Shown one piece after another: positions 1 through 7,238 of a stretch of 19,599 bases of DNA. The position numbers were made by a program, and so were the translations under genes. How positions within the stretch are numbered: the first letter of the stretch is position 1; each line of letters starts with the position of its first letter. A model generated the notes under the pieces. That model was given only the letters and a program-made list of their open reading frames with translations. It had not been told where the DNA came from and made no database searches. This DNA is from JAAYDH01 sp964345825 (GTDB taxonomy: Bacteria; Bacillota_I; Bacilli_A; RFN20; CAG-826), in assembly GCA_964345825.1 (NCBI GenBank), contig CAYFSI010000021.1, positions 1 through 19,599 on the forward strand, read 5' to 3'.

Positions 1-8
1 CCGCCGCC

Positions 9-39
9 AAAAATAAAAGGCTTGATATTGTATCAAACC
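9..39 (-). terminator. Rho-independent terminator after tRNA-Ser(GCU)
   Basis: Read on the minus strand, a 9-bp stem (GGTTTGATA pairing with TATCAAGCC, one G-U pair) with a 3-nt loop is followed by TTTTATTTTT. It lies 13 nt beyond the CCA end of tRNA-Ser(GCU), so it most likely ends the tRNA transcript and perhaps the whole proS operon. Positions 1-8, a CCGCCGCC run, belong to whatever lies left of the window. Confidence 0.85.
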
Positions 40-52
40 TATTCATTCAATA

Positions 53-143
53 TGGCGGAGTAGAAGAGACTTGAACTCTTGCACCGGTTACCCGATCTAC
101 GTCCTTAGCAGGGACGCCCCTTCACCAACTTGGGTACTACTCC
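53..143 (-). tRNA. tRNA-Ser(GCU)
   Basis: This folds as a 91-nt class II tRNA. The acceptor GGAGTAG pairs with CTACTCC, followed by discriminator G and an encoded CCA. The anticodon stem CGTCC/GGACG closes the loop CTGCTAA, giving anticodon GCU, which reads AGC/AGU. The T-arm is AAGAG-TTCAAGT-CTCTT, and the long variable arm is typical of serine tRNAs. It starts 50 nt downstream of the proS stop on the same strand. I see no strong promoter in that gap, so it may be cut from the proS transcript. Confidence 0.95.
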
Positions 144-193
144 ATATGCGAACTCAACTATGTTAACATAACTGAATTCGAATTTTAAATACT

Positions 194-1630
194 TTAATAT
201 GCTTTTGCAAAAAGCACAACTTTTTTAGCTTTCTTGCCACAGATTGGGCAAGTGTCATCAAATGAAGTTTGATTAAATGGTAGGCAACGAGCGGTCGCTG
301 TGGTCAATTCTTTGACCTTGTTTTCACATTCCTCATCACCGCACCACATCATCTTGGCATAGCCACCTTTTTCTAAAGCAGCCTTTAATTCATCGATACT
401 GTGAACTTCAGTGATGTGATTGAGAAGATAACGATAGGCCTTTTCATACATTTCTTTTTGAATCTTGTCCATTAAGGATTTTGCTGTTTCAATCATCTCA
501 TCCATCTTGACTTCGACTTTAACACCATCATTACGTTTAGCTAAGACAACCACGCCTTTTTCGATGTCTCTTGGACCGACCTCGACACGAAGAGGAATGC
601 CCTTCATTTCATATTCGGAAAATTTCCAACCAGGGGTATGATCAGATTCGTCGAGTTTGGCACGGAATCCGGCATCAACTAATTTTTGATATATTTCTCG
701 AGCAACAGGAATAACTCCTGGCTTTTGTTGAGCGATAGGAACAATAACCACTTGAATAGGGGCAACAAGAGGAGGCAACACTAGGCCATTATCATCTCCA
801 TGGGCCATGATAACTGCCCCTAATAAACGAGTCGAAACACCCCATGAAGTTTGATGAGGATGACCAACCTGACCATCGCGTCCTTGAAATGTAACATTGA
901 ATACACGAGCGAAGTCTTGACCAAAGTAATGGGTTGTACCGCTTTGTAAGGCTTTACCATCAGGCATGAGGGCTTCGATGGAATAAGTCTCCAAGGCACC
1001 AGCAAACTTCTCTTTGTCGGTCTTTCTTCCTTTCACAAAAGGAACCGCGAGGATATCCCGCCCAAGGTCATCATAAACCTCGAGCATTTTTAATGTTTCA
1101 GTGCGAGCCTCTTGCTCAGTTTCATGCATGGTGTGACCTTCTTGCCAAAGGAATTCCGAACCTCTTAAGAAGGGGCGAGTCGTCTTTTCCCAACGAACGA
1201 CAGAGCACCACTGGTTATAAAGCTTTGGCAAATCACGGTAGGAAGAAATGATCTTCGCATAGTGTTCACAAAATAATGTTTCACTAGTTGGGCGAATGAT
1301 TAAACGATCGTCGATGGGTTGACCACCACCGAGAGTGGCAATTAAGCACTCAGGAGCGAAACCCTTAACGTGATCTTTTTCTTTTTGCAATAATGATTCA
1401 GGAATAACGAGAGGCATATAAACATTTTCATGCCCGGTTTCTTTAAAACGCTTATTCAAATAAGCTTGGATTTGTTCCCAAATCGCATAACCATATGGTC
1501 GATAAATAATAAAACCTTTGACTGAACTATAATCCATCAATTCCGCTTTGCGACACACATCAGTGTACCACTGGGCGAAATCATCTTCTTGTCTGGTAAT
1601 TGATTCATTTTTAATTTGCTGATTAGCCAT
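194..1630 (-). CDS. proS: Prolyl-tRNA synthetase, short archaeal/eukaryotic-type
   Basis: This class II synthetase charges tRNA-Pro with proline in the cytoplasm. The 478-residue length, the absence of the roughly 180-residue editing insertion found in long bacterial ProRS, and the C-terminal end in Ala-Tyr identify the short archaeal/eukaryotic-type form that occurs in some bacteria, including mycoplasmas. Visible landmarks are the RPTSE motif, the WQEGHTMHET motif 2 region, and a C-terminal zinc-type site (C430, C435, C461, C464). The start is supported by AAGGAG with 8 nt spacing. That ribosome site overlaps the stop codon of the upstream GGDEF/EAL-like gene, so the two genes are cotranscribed and perhaps translationally coupled. 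No T-box precedes it. Identification is secure. Confidence 0.97.
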   Translation of the reverse strand: MANQQIKNESITRQEDDFAQWYTDVCRKAELMDYSSVKGFIIYRPYGYAIWEQIQAYLNKRFKETGHENVYMPLVIPESLLQKEKDHVKGFAPECLIATLGGGQPIDDRLIIRPTSETLFCEHYAKIISSYRDLPKLYNQWCSVVRWEKTTRPFLRGSEFLWQEGHTMHETEQEARTETLKMLEVYDDLGRDILAVPFVKGRKTDKEKFAGALETYSIEALMPDGKALQSGTTHYFGQDFARVFNVTFQGRDGQVGHPHQTSWGVSTRLLGAVIMAHGDDNGLVLPPLVAPIQVVIVPIAQQKPGVIPVAREIYQKLVDAGFRAKLDESDHTPGWKFSEYEMKGIPLRVEVGPRDIEKGVVVLAKRNDGVKVEVKMDEMIETAKSLMDKIQKEMYEKAYRYLLNHITEVHSIDELKAALEKGGYAKMMWCGDEECENKVKELTTATARCLPFNQTSFDDTCPICGKKAKKVVLFAKAY

Positions 1631-1642
1631 AATATATACTCC

Positions 1643-3382
1643 TTAACGGAAATTATCGTCCATAGCGATAAGTTTTTCCATCTTCTTTTTCTCTACCGGC
1701 AGTAGCATATCATTACTCGGCGAAATCGTCTCACTAGAAACGACTGTGACACCGGATTTTATAATAAGCTCAATGGCTTGCCAACCTTCAAGGTCAGTGG
1801 CAATAATGGGCCTGTTATATTTTAATAGTTGTTCGATTAAAGTGTGAATAGATAATCGTATACGATTGTTTTTTCTGATTTCACCAATCATCGCTGCCCC
1901 AGCGACAAAATAGTCGAAATTGTAATAGACAGAAGGGTCAAGTAATAGATTCTTGTCCTTCATCGAAAGGGCCAACTCATACTTTTGATTGTGAAGTTTT
2001 TGCATCGAACTATTGAGAAGCTCAAGTTGGGAAGAGTTCTCATTGATTTCTTGTTCATCAAAAACGAGAACTAGGTGTATTTTTTCAGCGGATGGAATTT
2101 GAGGTAAGATTTCCACCATGTGATCGATATCGACCATGCTGACATGGAAGAACAGACGCCAAAAATCAGATTGCTTTTCATTTTCGAACTTGGGAATGAC
2201 ATATTTTGCAACCATTGCAAATAATTTACGATTTTTTCCAACTTTGGCGGCATATTTACTCATCTCAGCAAAAGTAGTAAATGGTGAGTCATAAGCTTTG
2301 ACATATTGGAAATATCCAAGCGTGCGATTTTTGGTCACATCGACGATGGGTCGGAAGAGATAGCGAATTCTGTTGCCGCGCAAAAGCTTGTCAACTTGTT
2401 CGCTATATTTGTTTAATTCCAGCATCTGACCAACGGTCTTTTGATAAATAAGAATAGTTTGATTATTCTGCTGAGCGGAAATGCAGGCTTCTTGAGCCTT
2501 ATTGACAATCGTTTCAAAGTCTTGATAGAACTGGGCATTTTCGACAATTCCAATGGAGAAGTTGACCGAGCCACTATATCCGTTGACTCCAATGCACTTC
2601 TTCAAAGAGTGTTCAATTGATGTGGCAAGATGCATCGCATCCTCACGATTGCTAATTCGTAAATCAAACAAGAGTAATTCATTATCGACAGTATCAACTA
2701 TTTGACGAGGAGATTTAATATCGTTGGCATAGGGATAGACTTCATTTTTTAAAGTCATAACCATATATCTTTCAATTTTATCATTAGACAAGATTTTCTT
2801 TTGCACATAGAAGAAACGAATTGCATAAGTATAACCACGAATTGATTTTTCTCGAGAGATCATCTGGCTAATAACGCTTCTTTTTACAACACCTGTGTTT
2901 ACTCCACGTCTCTTCTTGATGGTTGAGTTAATAGGGGTTATATATTTTAAAAGGATGCTCTCAAGATGGATGAGCCCGATATTTGGATCATATTTTAGTA
3001 GTTTTAATAAGGAAAAATAAGAAGATTTTCCTCTATTAACTAAAACATCAGCTTCGAGATATTGGGTGGCTGATTTAACATCCAAACAAATGGTGAAAAT
3101 CCAGTTTTTCAGTTTTTCGACATCGTTTTGATGAAACTTTTGATAAAATCCAGCTAAATCCATTACTTTTTTATTGCGAATATCGCTGCGATTGAAATAA
3201 GTGACAATATTCTTTTTCACATCGATGATGAAAATACGAGTCGTATTGCTCTCGTCGAGAATTCTTTGACGGTATTTTTTATTGATTGAATTGAAAATGA
3301 TTAGAGAAACAGTAAAAAATGTCGCTAAAAGCGCAATCCCTGTGATGATAAAAATGAAGATAATTCGTGTTTGGTTATCCAT
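1643..3382 (-). CDS. Membrane-anchored PAS-GGDEF-EAL-like protein, both domains degenerate
   Basis: The 579-residue protein has one N-terminal membrane segment (about residues 7-30), a PAS-like stretch (45-150), a GGDEF-like domain (about 165-315) and an EAL-like domain (about 325-560). The GGDEF fold is recognisable from the end strand NFSIGIV (274-280) and the following helix, but the signature is VDNEL (232-236), without the two glycines. In the EAL half the signature glutamate context is GYFQYVK (356-362), and the TE, DDFG and AEGVE motifs become DEQE, SMKDKN and ATDLEG. The protein is therefore unlikely to make or cleave c-di-GMP; ligand binding or a scaffold role is possible. It heads an operon with proS. 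The ATG has no Shine-Dalgarno, and TATAAT lies 7 nt upstream. Domain assignment is by eye: good for GGDEF/EAL, weaker for PAS. Confidence 0.8.
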   Translation of the reverse strand: MDNQTRIIFIFIITGIALLATFFTVSLIIFNSINKKYRQRILDESNTTRIFIIDVKKNIVTYFNRSDIRNKKVMDLAGFYQKFHQNDVEKLKNWIFTICLDVKSATQYLEADVLVNRGKSSYFSLLKLLKYDPNIGLIHLESILLKYITPINSTIKKRRGVNTGVVKRSVISQMISREKSIRGYTYAIRFFYVQKKILSNDKIERYMVMTLKNEVYPYANDIKSPRQIVDTVDNELLLFDLRISNREDAMHLATSIEHSLKKCIGVNGYSGSVNFSIGIVENAQFYQDFETIVNKAQEACISAQQNNQTILIYQKTVGQMLELNKYSEQVDKLLRGNRIRYLFRPIVDVTKNRTLGYFQYVKAYDSPFTTFAEMSKYAAKVGKNRKLFAMVAKYVIPKFENEKQSDFWRLFFHVSMVDIDHMVEILPQIPSAEKIHLVLVFDEQEINENSSQLELLNSSMQKLHNQKYELALSMKDKNLLLDPSVYYNFDYFVAGAAMIGEIRKNNRIRLSIHTLIEQLLKYNRPIIATDLEGWQAIELIIKSGVTVVSSETISPSNDMLLPVEKKKMEKLIAMDDNFR

Positions 3383-3389
3383 TGGTCAC

Positions 3390-3395
3390 ATTATA
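3390..3395 (-). promoter_or_regulatory. -10 box of the GGDEF/EAL-like gene and proS operon
   Basis: A perfect TATAAT on the minus strand ends 7 nt before the ATG at 3382. Initiation 7 nt downstream would start the RNA at the start codon, giving a leaderless mRNA. No good -35 box is visible at 16-18 nt. Confidence 0.5.
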
Positions 3396-3484
3396 CTTTA
3401 TCTATCAAATTTTTACGATATTTTGTAAAAAAATCAAATAAGTATTTGAATGAAAACCATCATCGTTTCTTTTTTTACATCTTA

Positions 3485-3493
3485 TGTTATAAT
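3485..3493 (+). promoter_or_regulatory. Extended -10 promoter of tRNA-Ser(CGA)
   Basis: TGTTATAAT is a full extended -10 element, 11 nt before the first base of the mature tRNA. There is no convincing -35, as is common with extended -10 promoters. Confidence 0.7.
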
Positions 3494-3504
3494 AATCGGC
3501 AGCC

Positions 3505-3595
3505 GGAGAAGTACCCAAGTGGTTGAAGGGGGCAGTTTCGAAAACTGCTAGGGGGCGCAAGTCTCGCATGGGTTCAAATCCCTTCTTCTCCGCCA
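3505..3595 (+). tRNA. tRNA-Ser(CGA)
   Basis: This is a 91-nt class II tRNA. Acceptor GGAGAAG pairs with CTTCTCC, followed by G and an encoded CCA. The anticodon stem GCAGT/ACTGC closes loop TTCGAAA, giving anticodon CGA, which reads UCG. The variable arm has a GCG/CGC stem. The T-stem ATGGG/CCCTT has one T-T mismatch at its second pair, which the other two serine tRNAs here do not show. A minus-strand reading frame across this tRNA (3405-3668) is spurious. Confidence 0.95.
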
Positions 3596-3610
3596 TATTA
3601 GCACAACAGT

Positions 3611-3641
3611 GTTGATACAGTGATATCAACTTTAAAATTTT
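3611..3641 (+). terminator. Weak terminator after tRNA-Ser(CGA)
   Basis: GTTGATA and TATCAAC form a 7-bp stem with a 6-nt loop, followed by TTTAAAATTTT. The U-tract is interrupted, so termination may be inefficient. It lies 15 nt after the tRNA and just before the IS3 terminal repeat. Confidence 0.5.
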
Positions 3642-3656
3642 GAAAATAGGGAGAAT

Positions 3657-3901
3657 TGAACTAATCAATACTTTGTAGACATAAAAAATTATTTAAACCC
3701 TAATTCAGTTCTATACTGTATTGGGGTTTTATATTTTAATGAGTATGCTAATCTTTCATGATTGAAATAGTCAACATACTTTTTAATAATCTCCGATGGA
3801 TTATCACTGTGATAAAAATCATAGTCATATTTAAGTTCATCTTTGATCCAACCATTAAGTGATTCAATAATTGGATTATCTGTAGAGGTTGCTATTCTCG
3901 A
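3657..3901 (-). mobile_element. Truncated IS3-family insertion sequence, transposase 3' end and terminal repeat
   Basis: On the minus strand this holds the last ~70 codons of an IS3-family transposase, the non-coding tail, and a probable terminal repeat whose outer end starts with TG on the plus strand (3657-3680, beginning TGAACTAATC). TG...CA termini are normal for IS3 elements. The left part of the element, with orfA and most of orfB, is missing. The sequence changes directly into a phosphoesterase gene fragment at about 3893-3905. This is either an old deletion through an inserted IS or an assembly join at a repeat. Confidence 0.75.
3689..3901 (-). pseudogene. IS3-family transposase (OrfB) C-terminal remnant
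   Basis: Reading the minus strand to the TAA at 3689-3691 gives a C-terminus with TSTDNPIIESLNGWIKDEL, then YDYDFYHSDNPSEIIKKYV, then YFNHERLAYSLKYKTPIQYR. This is the end of the DDE integrase core: DNP...ES carries the final catalytic Glu, and the N-H-x-R-x-x-x-S-L-x-x-x-x-P ending is an IS3/IS150-group signature. The two other catalytic acidic residues are absent because the 5' end is lost. The frame meets a stop (TAG) about nine codons upstream of the DNP motif, so no intact protein can be made from this copy. Confidence 0.8.
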
Positions 3902-4334
3902 CTTCTATCCTGTGAAAGAAGAGGATAGCACTATCTCAGCCCCTATTTTATATCGCAATATCCAACGCACTTGGGCAGAGCGTCAGATAATCAATAACGT
4001 CAATGTTCCAAACAGTTTCATTCAAGCTGCCGCTGGAGCTTTATCTTCCAAATATTTTTCCAATCAAGCCAAAGCACAATATATTGAAAACTCGGATGAG
4101 AACGTTAGTATTGTCGTCTTTGGTCACACTCATAATACAATTCTCGATTCCTTTGGAGATGGCAAATACTACGTCAATGCAGGAACCTGGATTGATGAGA
4201 ATGGTAAGACTCCTGAAAAGATGAGAACTTTCACTGTTATTGAAACAGGGGAAACAAATACTGTGGGCCTTTACAAGTATGATGACGATGGTTCACTTGA
4301 AGATTACAGTTCAAACACCACTATCACTGCCTAA
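3902..4334 (+). pseudogene. Calcineurin-like metallophosphoesterase, N-terminally truncated
   Basis: About 140 C-terminal codons of a metallophosphoesterase remain. The metal-binding FGHTH motif is followed by YVNAGTWID, the usual end of this fold. The earlier metal motifs (D-x-H, GD and GNH) are missing, so the catalytic site is incomplete. The frame can be read open back to 3843, but that part is the IS3 transposase gene read backwards and should not be included. The junction lies at about 3893-3905. The intact gene probably encoded a UDP-diacylglucosamine-hydrolase-like or related phosphoesterase; the substrate cannot be told. A terminator follows at 4367. Confidence 0.75.
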
Positions 4335-4366
4335 TTATTTAGAAATTATTCTATAAAGAAAAACAT

Positions 4367-4397
4367 GGTTAGATTATGAAAGTAGTCTAACCTTTTT
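4367..4397 (+). terminator. Rho-independent terminator after the phosphoesterase remnant
   Basis: GGTTAGA and TCTAACC form a 7-bp stem followed by TTTTT. It isolates the tyrS leader promoter, which begins about 30 nt downstream, from upstream transcription. Confidence 0.8.
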
Positions 4398-4427
4398 GTT
4401 CACAAAATATATTCTTTTCATTTTGAA

Positions 4428-4436
4428 TGTGATAAT
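4428..4436 (+). promoter_or_regulatory. Extended -10 promoter of the tyrS T-box transcript
   Basis: TGTGATAAT is an extended -10 element. Start of transcription at about 4443 places the whole T-box leader in the RNA. No clear -35 box is seen. Confidence 0.6.
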
Positions 4437-4442
4437 TTGTAT

Positions 4443-4691
4443 GTACAAAGCCTTGAAGGAAATAAGTACATTAGAAAGAAAGCGAAAAGAGATAGTCCGG
4501 TTGGTGAAAGGATGAAGCTAAATCTAGTAGAATACATTCCCGAGCTGCTACCTGAAATTAGTAGGGATAGACGGGTTCGCCCGAAATAGCGAACGTTGTG
4601 CAATAGCACACACTAAGGAACGATTTGTGAAAATCGTTTAAACTGAGGTGGTACCACGATTAAGTCGTCCTCTGCACTTGAGGATTTTTTT
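4443..4691 (+). promoter_or_regulatory. T-box riboswitch, tyrosine-specific (tyrS leader)
   Basis: The leader senses uncharged tRNA-Tyr and controls tyrS by antitermination. The antiterminator is complete: GAGG (4645-4648) pairs with CCTC (4669-4672), ACGA (4656-4659) pairs with TCGT (4665-4668), and the 7-nt bulge TGGTACC (4649-4655) contains UGGU for the tRNA 3' end; its last U matches the A discriminator expected in tRNA-Tyr. The competing terminator is TCCTC/GAGGA (4668-4684) with T7 (4685-4691), sharing the CCTC strand. In Stem I, GAATACATT at 4531-4539 presents UAC (4533-4535) followed by A, fitting a tyrosine specifier. An interior hairpin (TGTGC/GCACA, about 4597-4612) lies in the Stem II/III region. 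Confidence 0.92.
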
Positions 4692-4708
4692 ATCCAAAGG
4701 AGATACTT

Positions 4709-5926
4709 ATGAAAATTTATGAAGAACTAGTCAAACGTGGATTGGTGGCTCAAGTTTCTGATGAAGCGGAAATCCGCGAACTAATCAATGCTGGTAAAGC
4801 CATTTTTTATATTGGCTTTGATCCAACTGCCGATTCTCTTCATGTTGGTCATTTTATGACATTATGTTTAATGAAACGTCTACAAATGGCGGGCAATAAA
4901 CCTATCGTTTTGCTCGGTGGAGGAACCGCAATGATTGGCGATCCTTCCGGAAAAAACGATATGCGTTCAATGATGAGCCTCGAAACCATCAATCAAAACA
5001 TTGATTGTTTCAAAAAACAAATGGCCAAGTTTATCGATTTTAGTGAAGGAAAAGCTATAGCTGTGAATAATGCCGATTGGTTGCTTAAGCTCAATTATGT
5101 CGAGTTGTTAAGAGATGTAGGAGCTTCTTTCTCAGTTAACAAAATGTTAGCCGCTGAATGCTACAAGCAAAGAATGGAAAAGGGATTAACATTCCTTGAG
5201 TTCAACTACATGATTATGCAATCCTATGATTTTTATCATCTAAATAAAAACTATGGATGCCAAGTCCAATTTGGTGGTGATGATCAATGGAGTAATATGC
5301 TTGGAGGAACTGAACTAATTAGAAAGAAAACTGGTAAAGATGCCTTTGTTCTCACTATTCCGCTTTTAACTAATAGTGATGGAGTAAAAATGGGAAAGAC
5401 AGTCGGAGGAGCAGTTTGGCTCGATCCGCAAAAAACATCGCCTTTTGATTTTTACCAATACTGGCGAAATGTTGAAGATTCAGTAGTTATTAAATCAATG
5501 AAAATGCTGACATTCTTACCTTTAGAGAAAATAGCGGAAATTGAAACTTGGGAAGCTTCAAGAATAAATGAGTCAAAAGAAGTGCTAGCTTATGAATTAA
5601 CAAAACTTGTTCATGGAAAACTTGAGGCCGATAAAGCTCAGGAAAGCGCAAGAGCATTATTTAGCGGTGAAGGTGATGACACCAATATGCCAACCACTGA
5701 ATTAGATGATTCTACTTCTGAAGAAAAATCACTACTGGAAATCATGATTGCCGCCGGTCTTGCCTCCTCGAAGGGCGAAGGCCGAAGGCTAATTGAACAA
5801 GGCGGTATAAGCATAGATGGAGAGAAAATCTCAGATGTCAATTTAATGATTAAAAAAGAAGATCTACTAAAGGGCATCAAAATCAAAAAGGGAAAGAAAA
5901 TATTCCATCGAGTAATCCTTAAATAA
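4709..5926 (+). CDS. tyrS: Tyrosyl-tRNA synthetase
   Basis: This class I synthetase activates tyrosine and charges tRNA-Tyr. The HIGH motif is HVGH (45-48) in DPTADSLHVGH. The tRNA/tyrosine pocket motif reads QFGGDDQWSN (187-196), close to the usual QxGGSDQWGN. The KMSKS equivalent is KMGKT (227-231), and an S4 RNA-binding domain occupies about residues 340-400. The 405-residue length is normal for bacterial TyrRS. The start has AAGGAG 6 nt upstream. Expression is set by the T-box leader directly before it, and a strong terminator follows, so it is a single-gene unit. Confidence 0.98.
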   Translation: MKIYEELVKRGLVAQVSDEAEIRELINAGKAIFYIGFDPTADSLHVGHFMTLCLMKRLQMAGNKPIVLLGGGTAMIGDPSGKNDMRSMMSLETINQNIDCFKKQMAKFIDFSEGKAIAVNNADWLLKLNYVELLRDVGASFSVNKMLAAECYKQRMEKGLTFLEFNYMIMQSYDFYHLNKNYGCQVQFGGDDQWSNMLGGTELIRKKTGKDAFVLTIPLLTNSDGVKMGKTVGGAVWLDPQKTSPFDFYQYWRNVEDSVVIKSMKMLTFLPLEKIAEIETWEASRINESKEVLAYELTKLVHGKLEADKAQESARALFSGEGDDTNMPTTELDDSTSEEKSLLEIMIAAGLASSKGEGRRLIEQGGISIDGEKISDVNLMIKKEDLLKGIKIKKGKKIFHRVILK

Positions 5927-5935
5927 AAGGTTAAT

Positions 5936-5969
5936 AAAAAGCACCGACAATTTTAGAAGGTGCTTTTTT
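5936..5969. terminator. Bidirectional terminator between tyrS and the YitT-like gene
   Basis: AAAAAGCACC pairs with GGTGCTTTTTT around a 13-nt loop. A-rich and T-rich flanks make it work in both directions. Its right edge overlaps the stop codon of the minus-strand YitT-like gene (5968-5970). Confidence 0.85.
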
Positions 5970-7032
5970 AATTGACTGGTCGAATAAAGAAGTTTCCGTA
6001 AACCTGAACAAGTGAGGTCACAGTAACGAAGACGTGGGGATCAGCTCGCCTTGCAAGAGCGACCACTTTTTGCGTTTCAAAAGAAGACACCACCATGTGG
6101 ATAACAATTTTTTGCTCGTTAGAATAAACACCCTCGGCTTTGGACATTGTCGCTCCATGTGGGAAATTCGCAATCAAAACCTCGCCCAATGATGCGTTTG
6201 TGGTAATAAATTCAATTTGAATCTTCTTGTTTCTTAAATGAATTAAATCGACAATTAAACTAGTAATGAACATGTAGACAGCAGAGACCAATAAAGAATT
6301 AATTGCAATTCCAAAATTGTTTTGGAAGGTGCCGGCGATTGAACTATGAATCACCAGAATTACCGAGTACATTAAAACGATAAAACTATTGAATAAGACG
6401 GAATATTTACCAACAGATGTCGATTTTCTCATTGAAATGTAGTAGGTTACAATATCAATACCACCACATGAGAGGTCGCCTTTGAAGGCAATCGCGCTTG
6501 AGAAGCCTGTACATATGCCAGCGAAAAGTGCTCGAACAATAACTATGCTCTGATATGGAAATTGAGGGTCTCCCGTTTTGAAAGCCAACATTGGAGACTG
6601 AACAACCGAATTAATAAGACCAGATCCATATTCTGTTAGAACCCAAAGGAATAGTGATGAGAGAACGACATTAATTGCTGTTTGAATGGCAAATCTTTTT
6701 CCAATTTTGAAAAAAGCAAAAATTAGCAAAGGAATATTAAAGCAAGTGTAGCCAATCGCTTGTACTTGGGAAGGAGTAATAGTTACATTAGGAATACTGA
6801 ATTGAATAATGAGAGCAATATTCTGTGTTAATCCTGAAACGCCGCCAGTAACAATATTGAATGTTTCTGCATCAACAACACTGGATATAAAACAGGCGAA
6901 ACCAAAAGCATATAACAAAGCTGAAATTAGCCCGCAAAAAAAACCATTTGCTTCATGCAAAACACGTTTCAAATAGATGTGATCATAGAGAAAGTTGTTA
7001 TATTTCTTTTTTAAGCGTTTAAGTTTTTTCAT
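5968..7032 (-). CDS. YitT family membrane protein (DUF161/DUF2179)
   Basis: The 354-residue protein has a lysine-rich cytoplasmic N-terminus, about five to six membrane segments between residues 28 and 265, and a soluble C-terminal DUF2179 domain. Family landmarks are TGGVSGLTQN near residue 63 and the CGGIDIVTYYIS loop, both glycine-rich repeats of the YitT fold. The tail with FPHGATMSKAEGVYS and the final VTVTSLVQVYGNFF is the typical ferredoxin-like DUF2179 end. Molecular function is not settled for the family. It is transcribed divergently from the CPDC protein. The ATG has only a poor Shine-Dalgarno; a TTGACA (7085-7090, minus) lies upstream, but the matching -10 is unclear. Confidence 0.9.
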   Translation of the reverse strand: MKKLKRLKKKYNNFLYDHIYLKRVLHEANGFFCGLISALLYAFGFACFISSVVDAETFNIVTGGVSGLTQNIALIIQFSIPNVTITPSQVQAIGYTCFNIPLLIFAFFKIGKRFAIQTAINVVLSSLFLWVLTEYGSGLINSVVQSPMLAFKTGDPQFPYQSIVIVRALFAGICTGFSSAIAFKGDLSCGGIDIVTYYISMRKSTSVGKYSVLFNSFIVLMYSVILVIHSSIAGTFQNNFGIAINSLLVSAVYMFITSLIVDLIHLRNKKIQIEFITTNASLGEVLIANFPHGATMSKAEGVYSNEQKIVIHMVVSSFETQKVVALARRADPHVFVTVTSLVQVYGNFFIRPVN

Positions 7033-7175
7033 AATTAACTCGCTTGTATTTTAAATATTTGGCTAACATAAAACAATATGTTTGTGTCAATCCTTAATTT
7101 TGTTATACTTTTACTTGCATCATCTAAATAAGAGGGCATCGTCAAAAGTGCATTTCATGTAAAAAAAATATGTTG

Positions 7176-7204
7176 TTGCACTAAAAAATGCGAAATGATA
7201 AGAT
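7176..7204 (+). promoter_or_regulatory. Promoter of the CPDC membrane protein gene
   Basis: TTGCAC (7176-7181), a 17-nt spacer and TAAGAT (7199-7204) preceded by TGA form a good sigma-A promoter with an extended -10. The -35 coincides with the right arm of a 6-bp inverted repeat (AGTGCA 7147-7152, TGCACT 7177-7182), a possible operator. The 206-bp gap between the divergent YitT-like gene and this gene holds these elements; I see no further gene in it. Confidence 0.65.
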
Positions 7205-7238
7205 ATTTTCGCTATATGAATATATAGGAGGCAATATT

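Noticed and set aside
3405..3668. Minus-strand open frame of 87 codons covering tRNA-Ser(CGA)
   Set aside because: It lies across a well-folded tRNA and a terminator and has no ribosome site; this is a known type of false gene on the antisense of serine tRNAs.
3843..3901. Upstream part of the phosphoesterase open frame
   Set aside because: These codons are the IS3 transposase gene read backwards; the true homology begins after the junction.
4418..4609. Minus-strand open frame of 63 codons in the tyrS leader
   Set aside because: It is antisense to the T-box Stem I region, with no recognisable protein pattern.
7188..7238. Longer start for the CPDC protein
   Set aside because: The ATG overlaps the -10 region and lacks a ribosome site; AGGAGG precedes the ATG at 7239.
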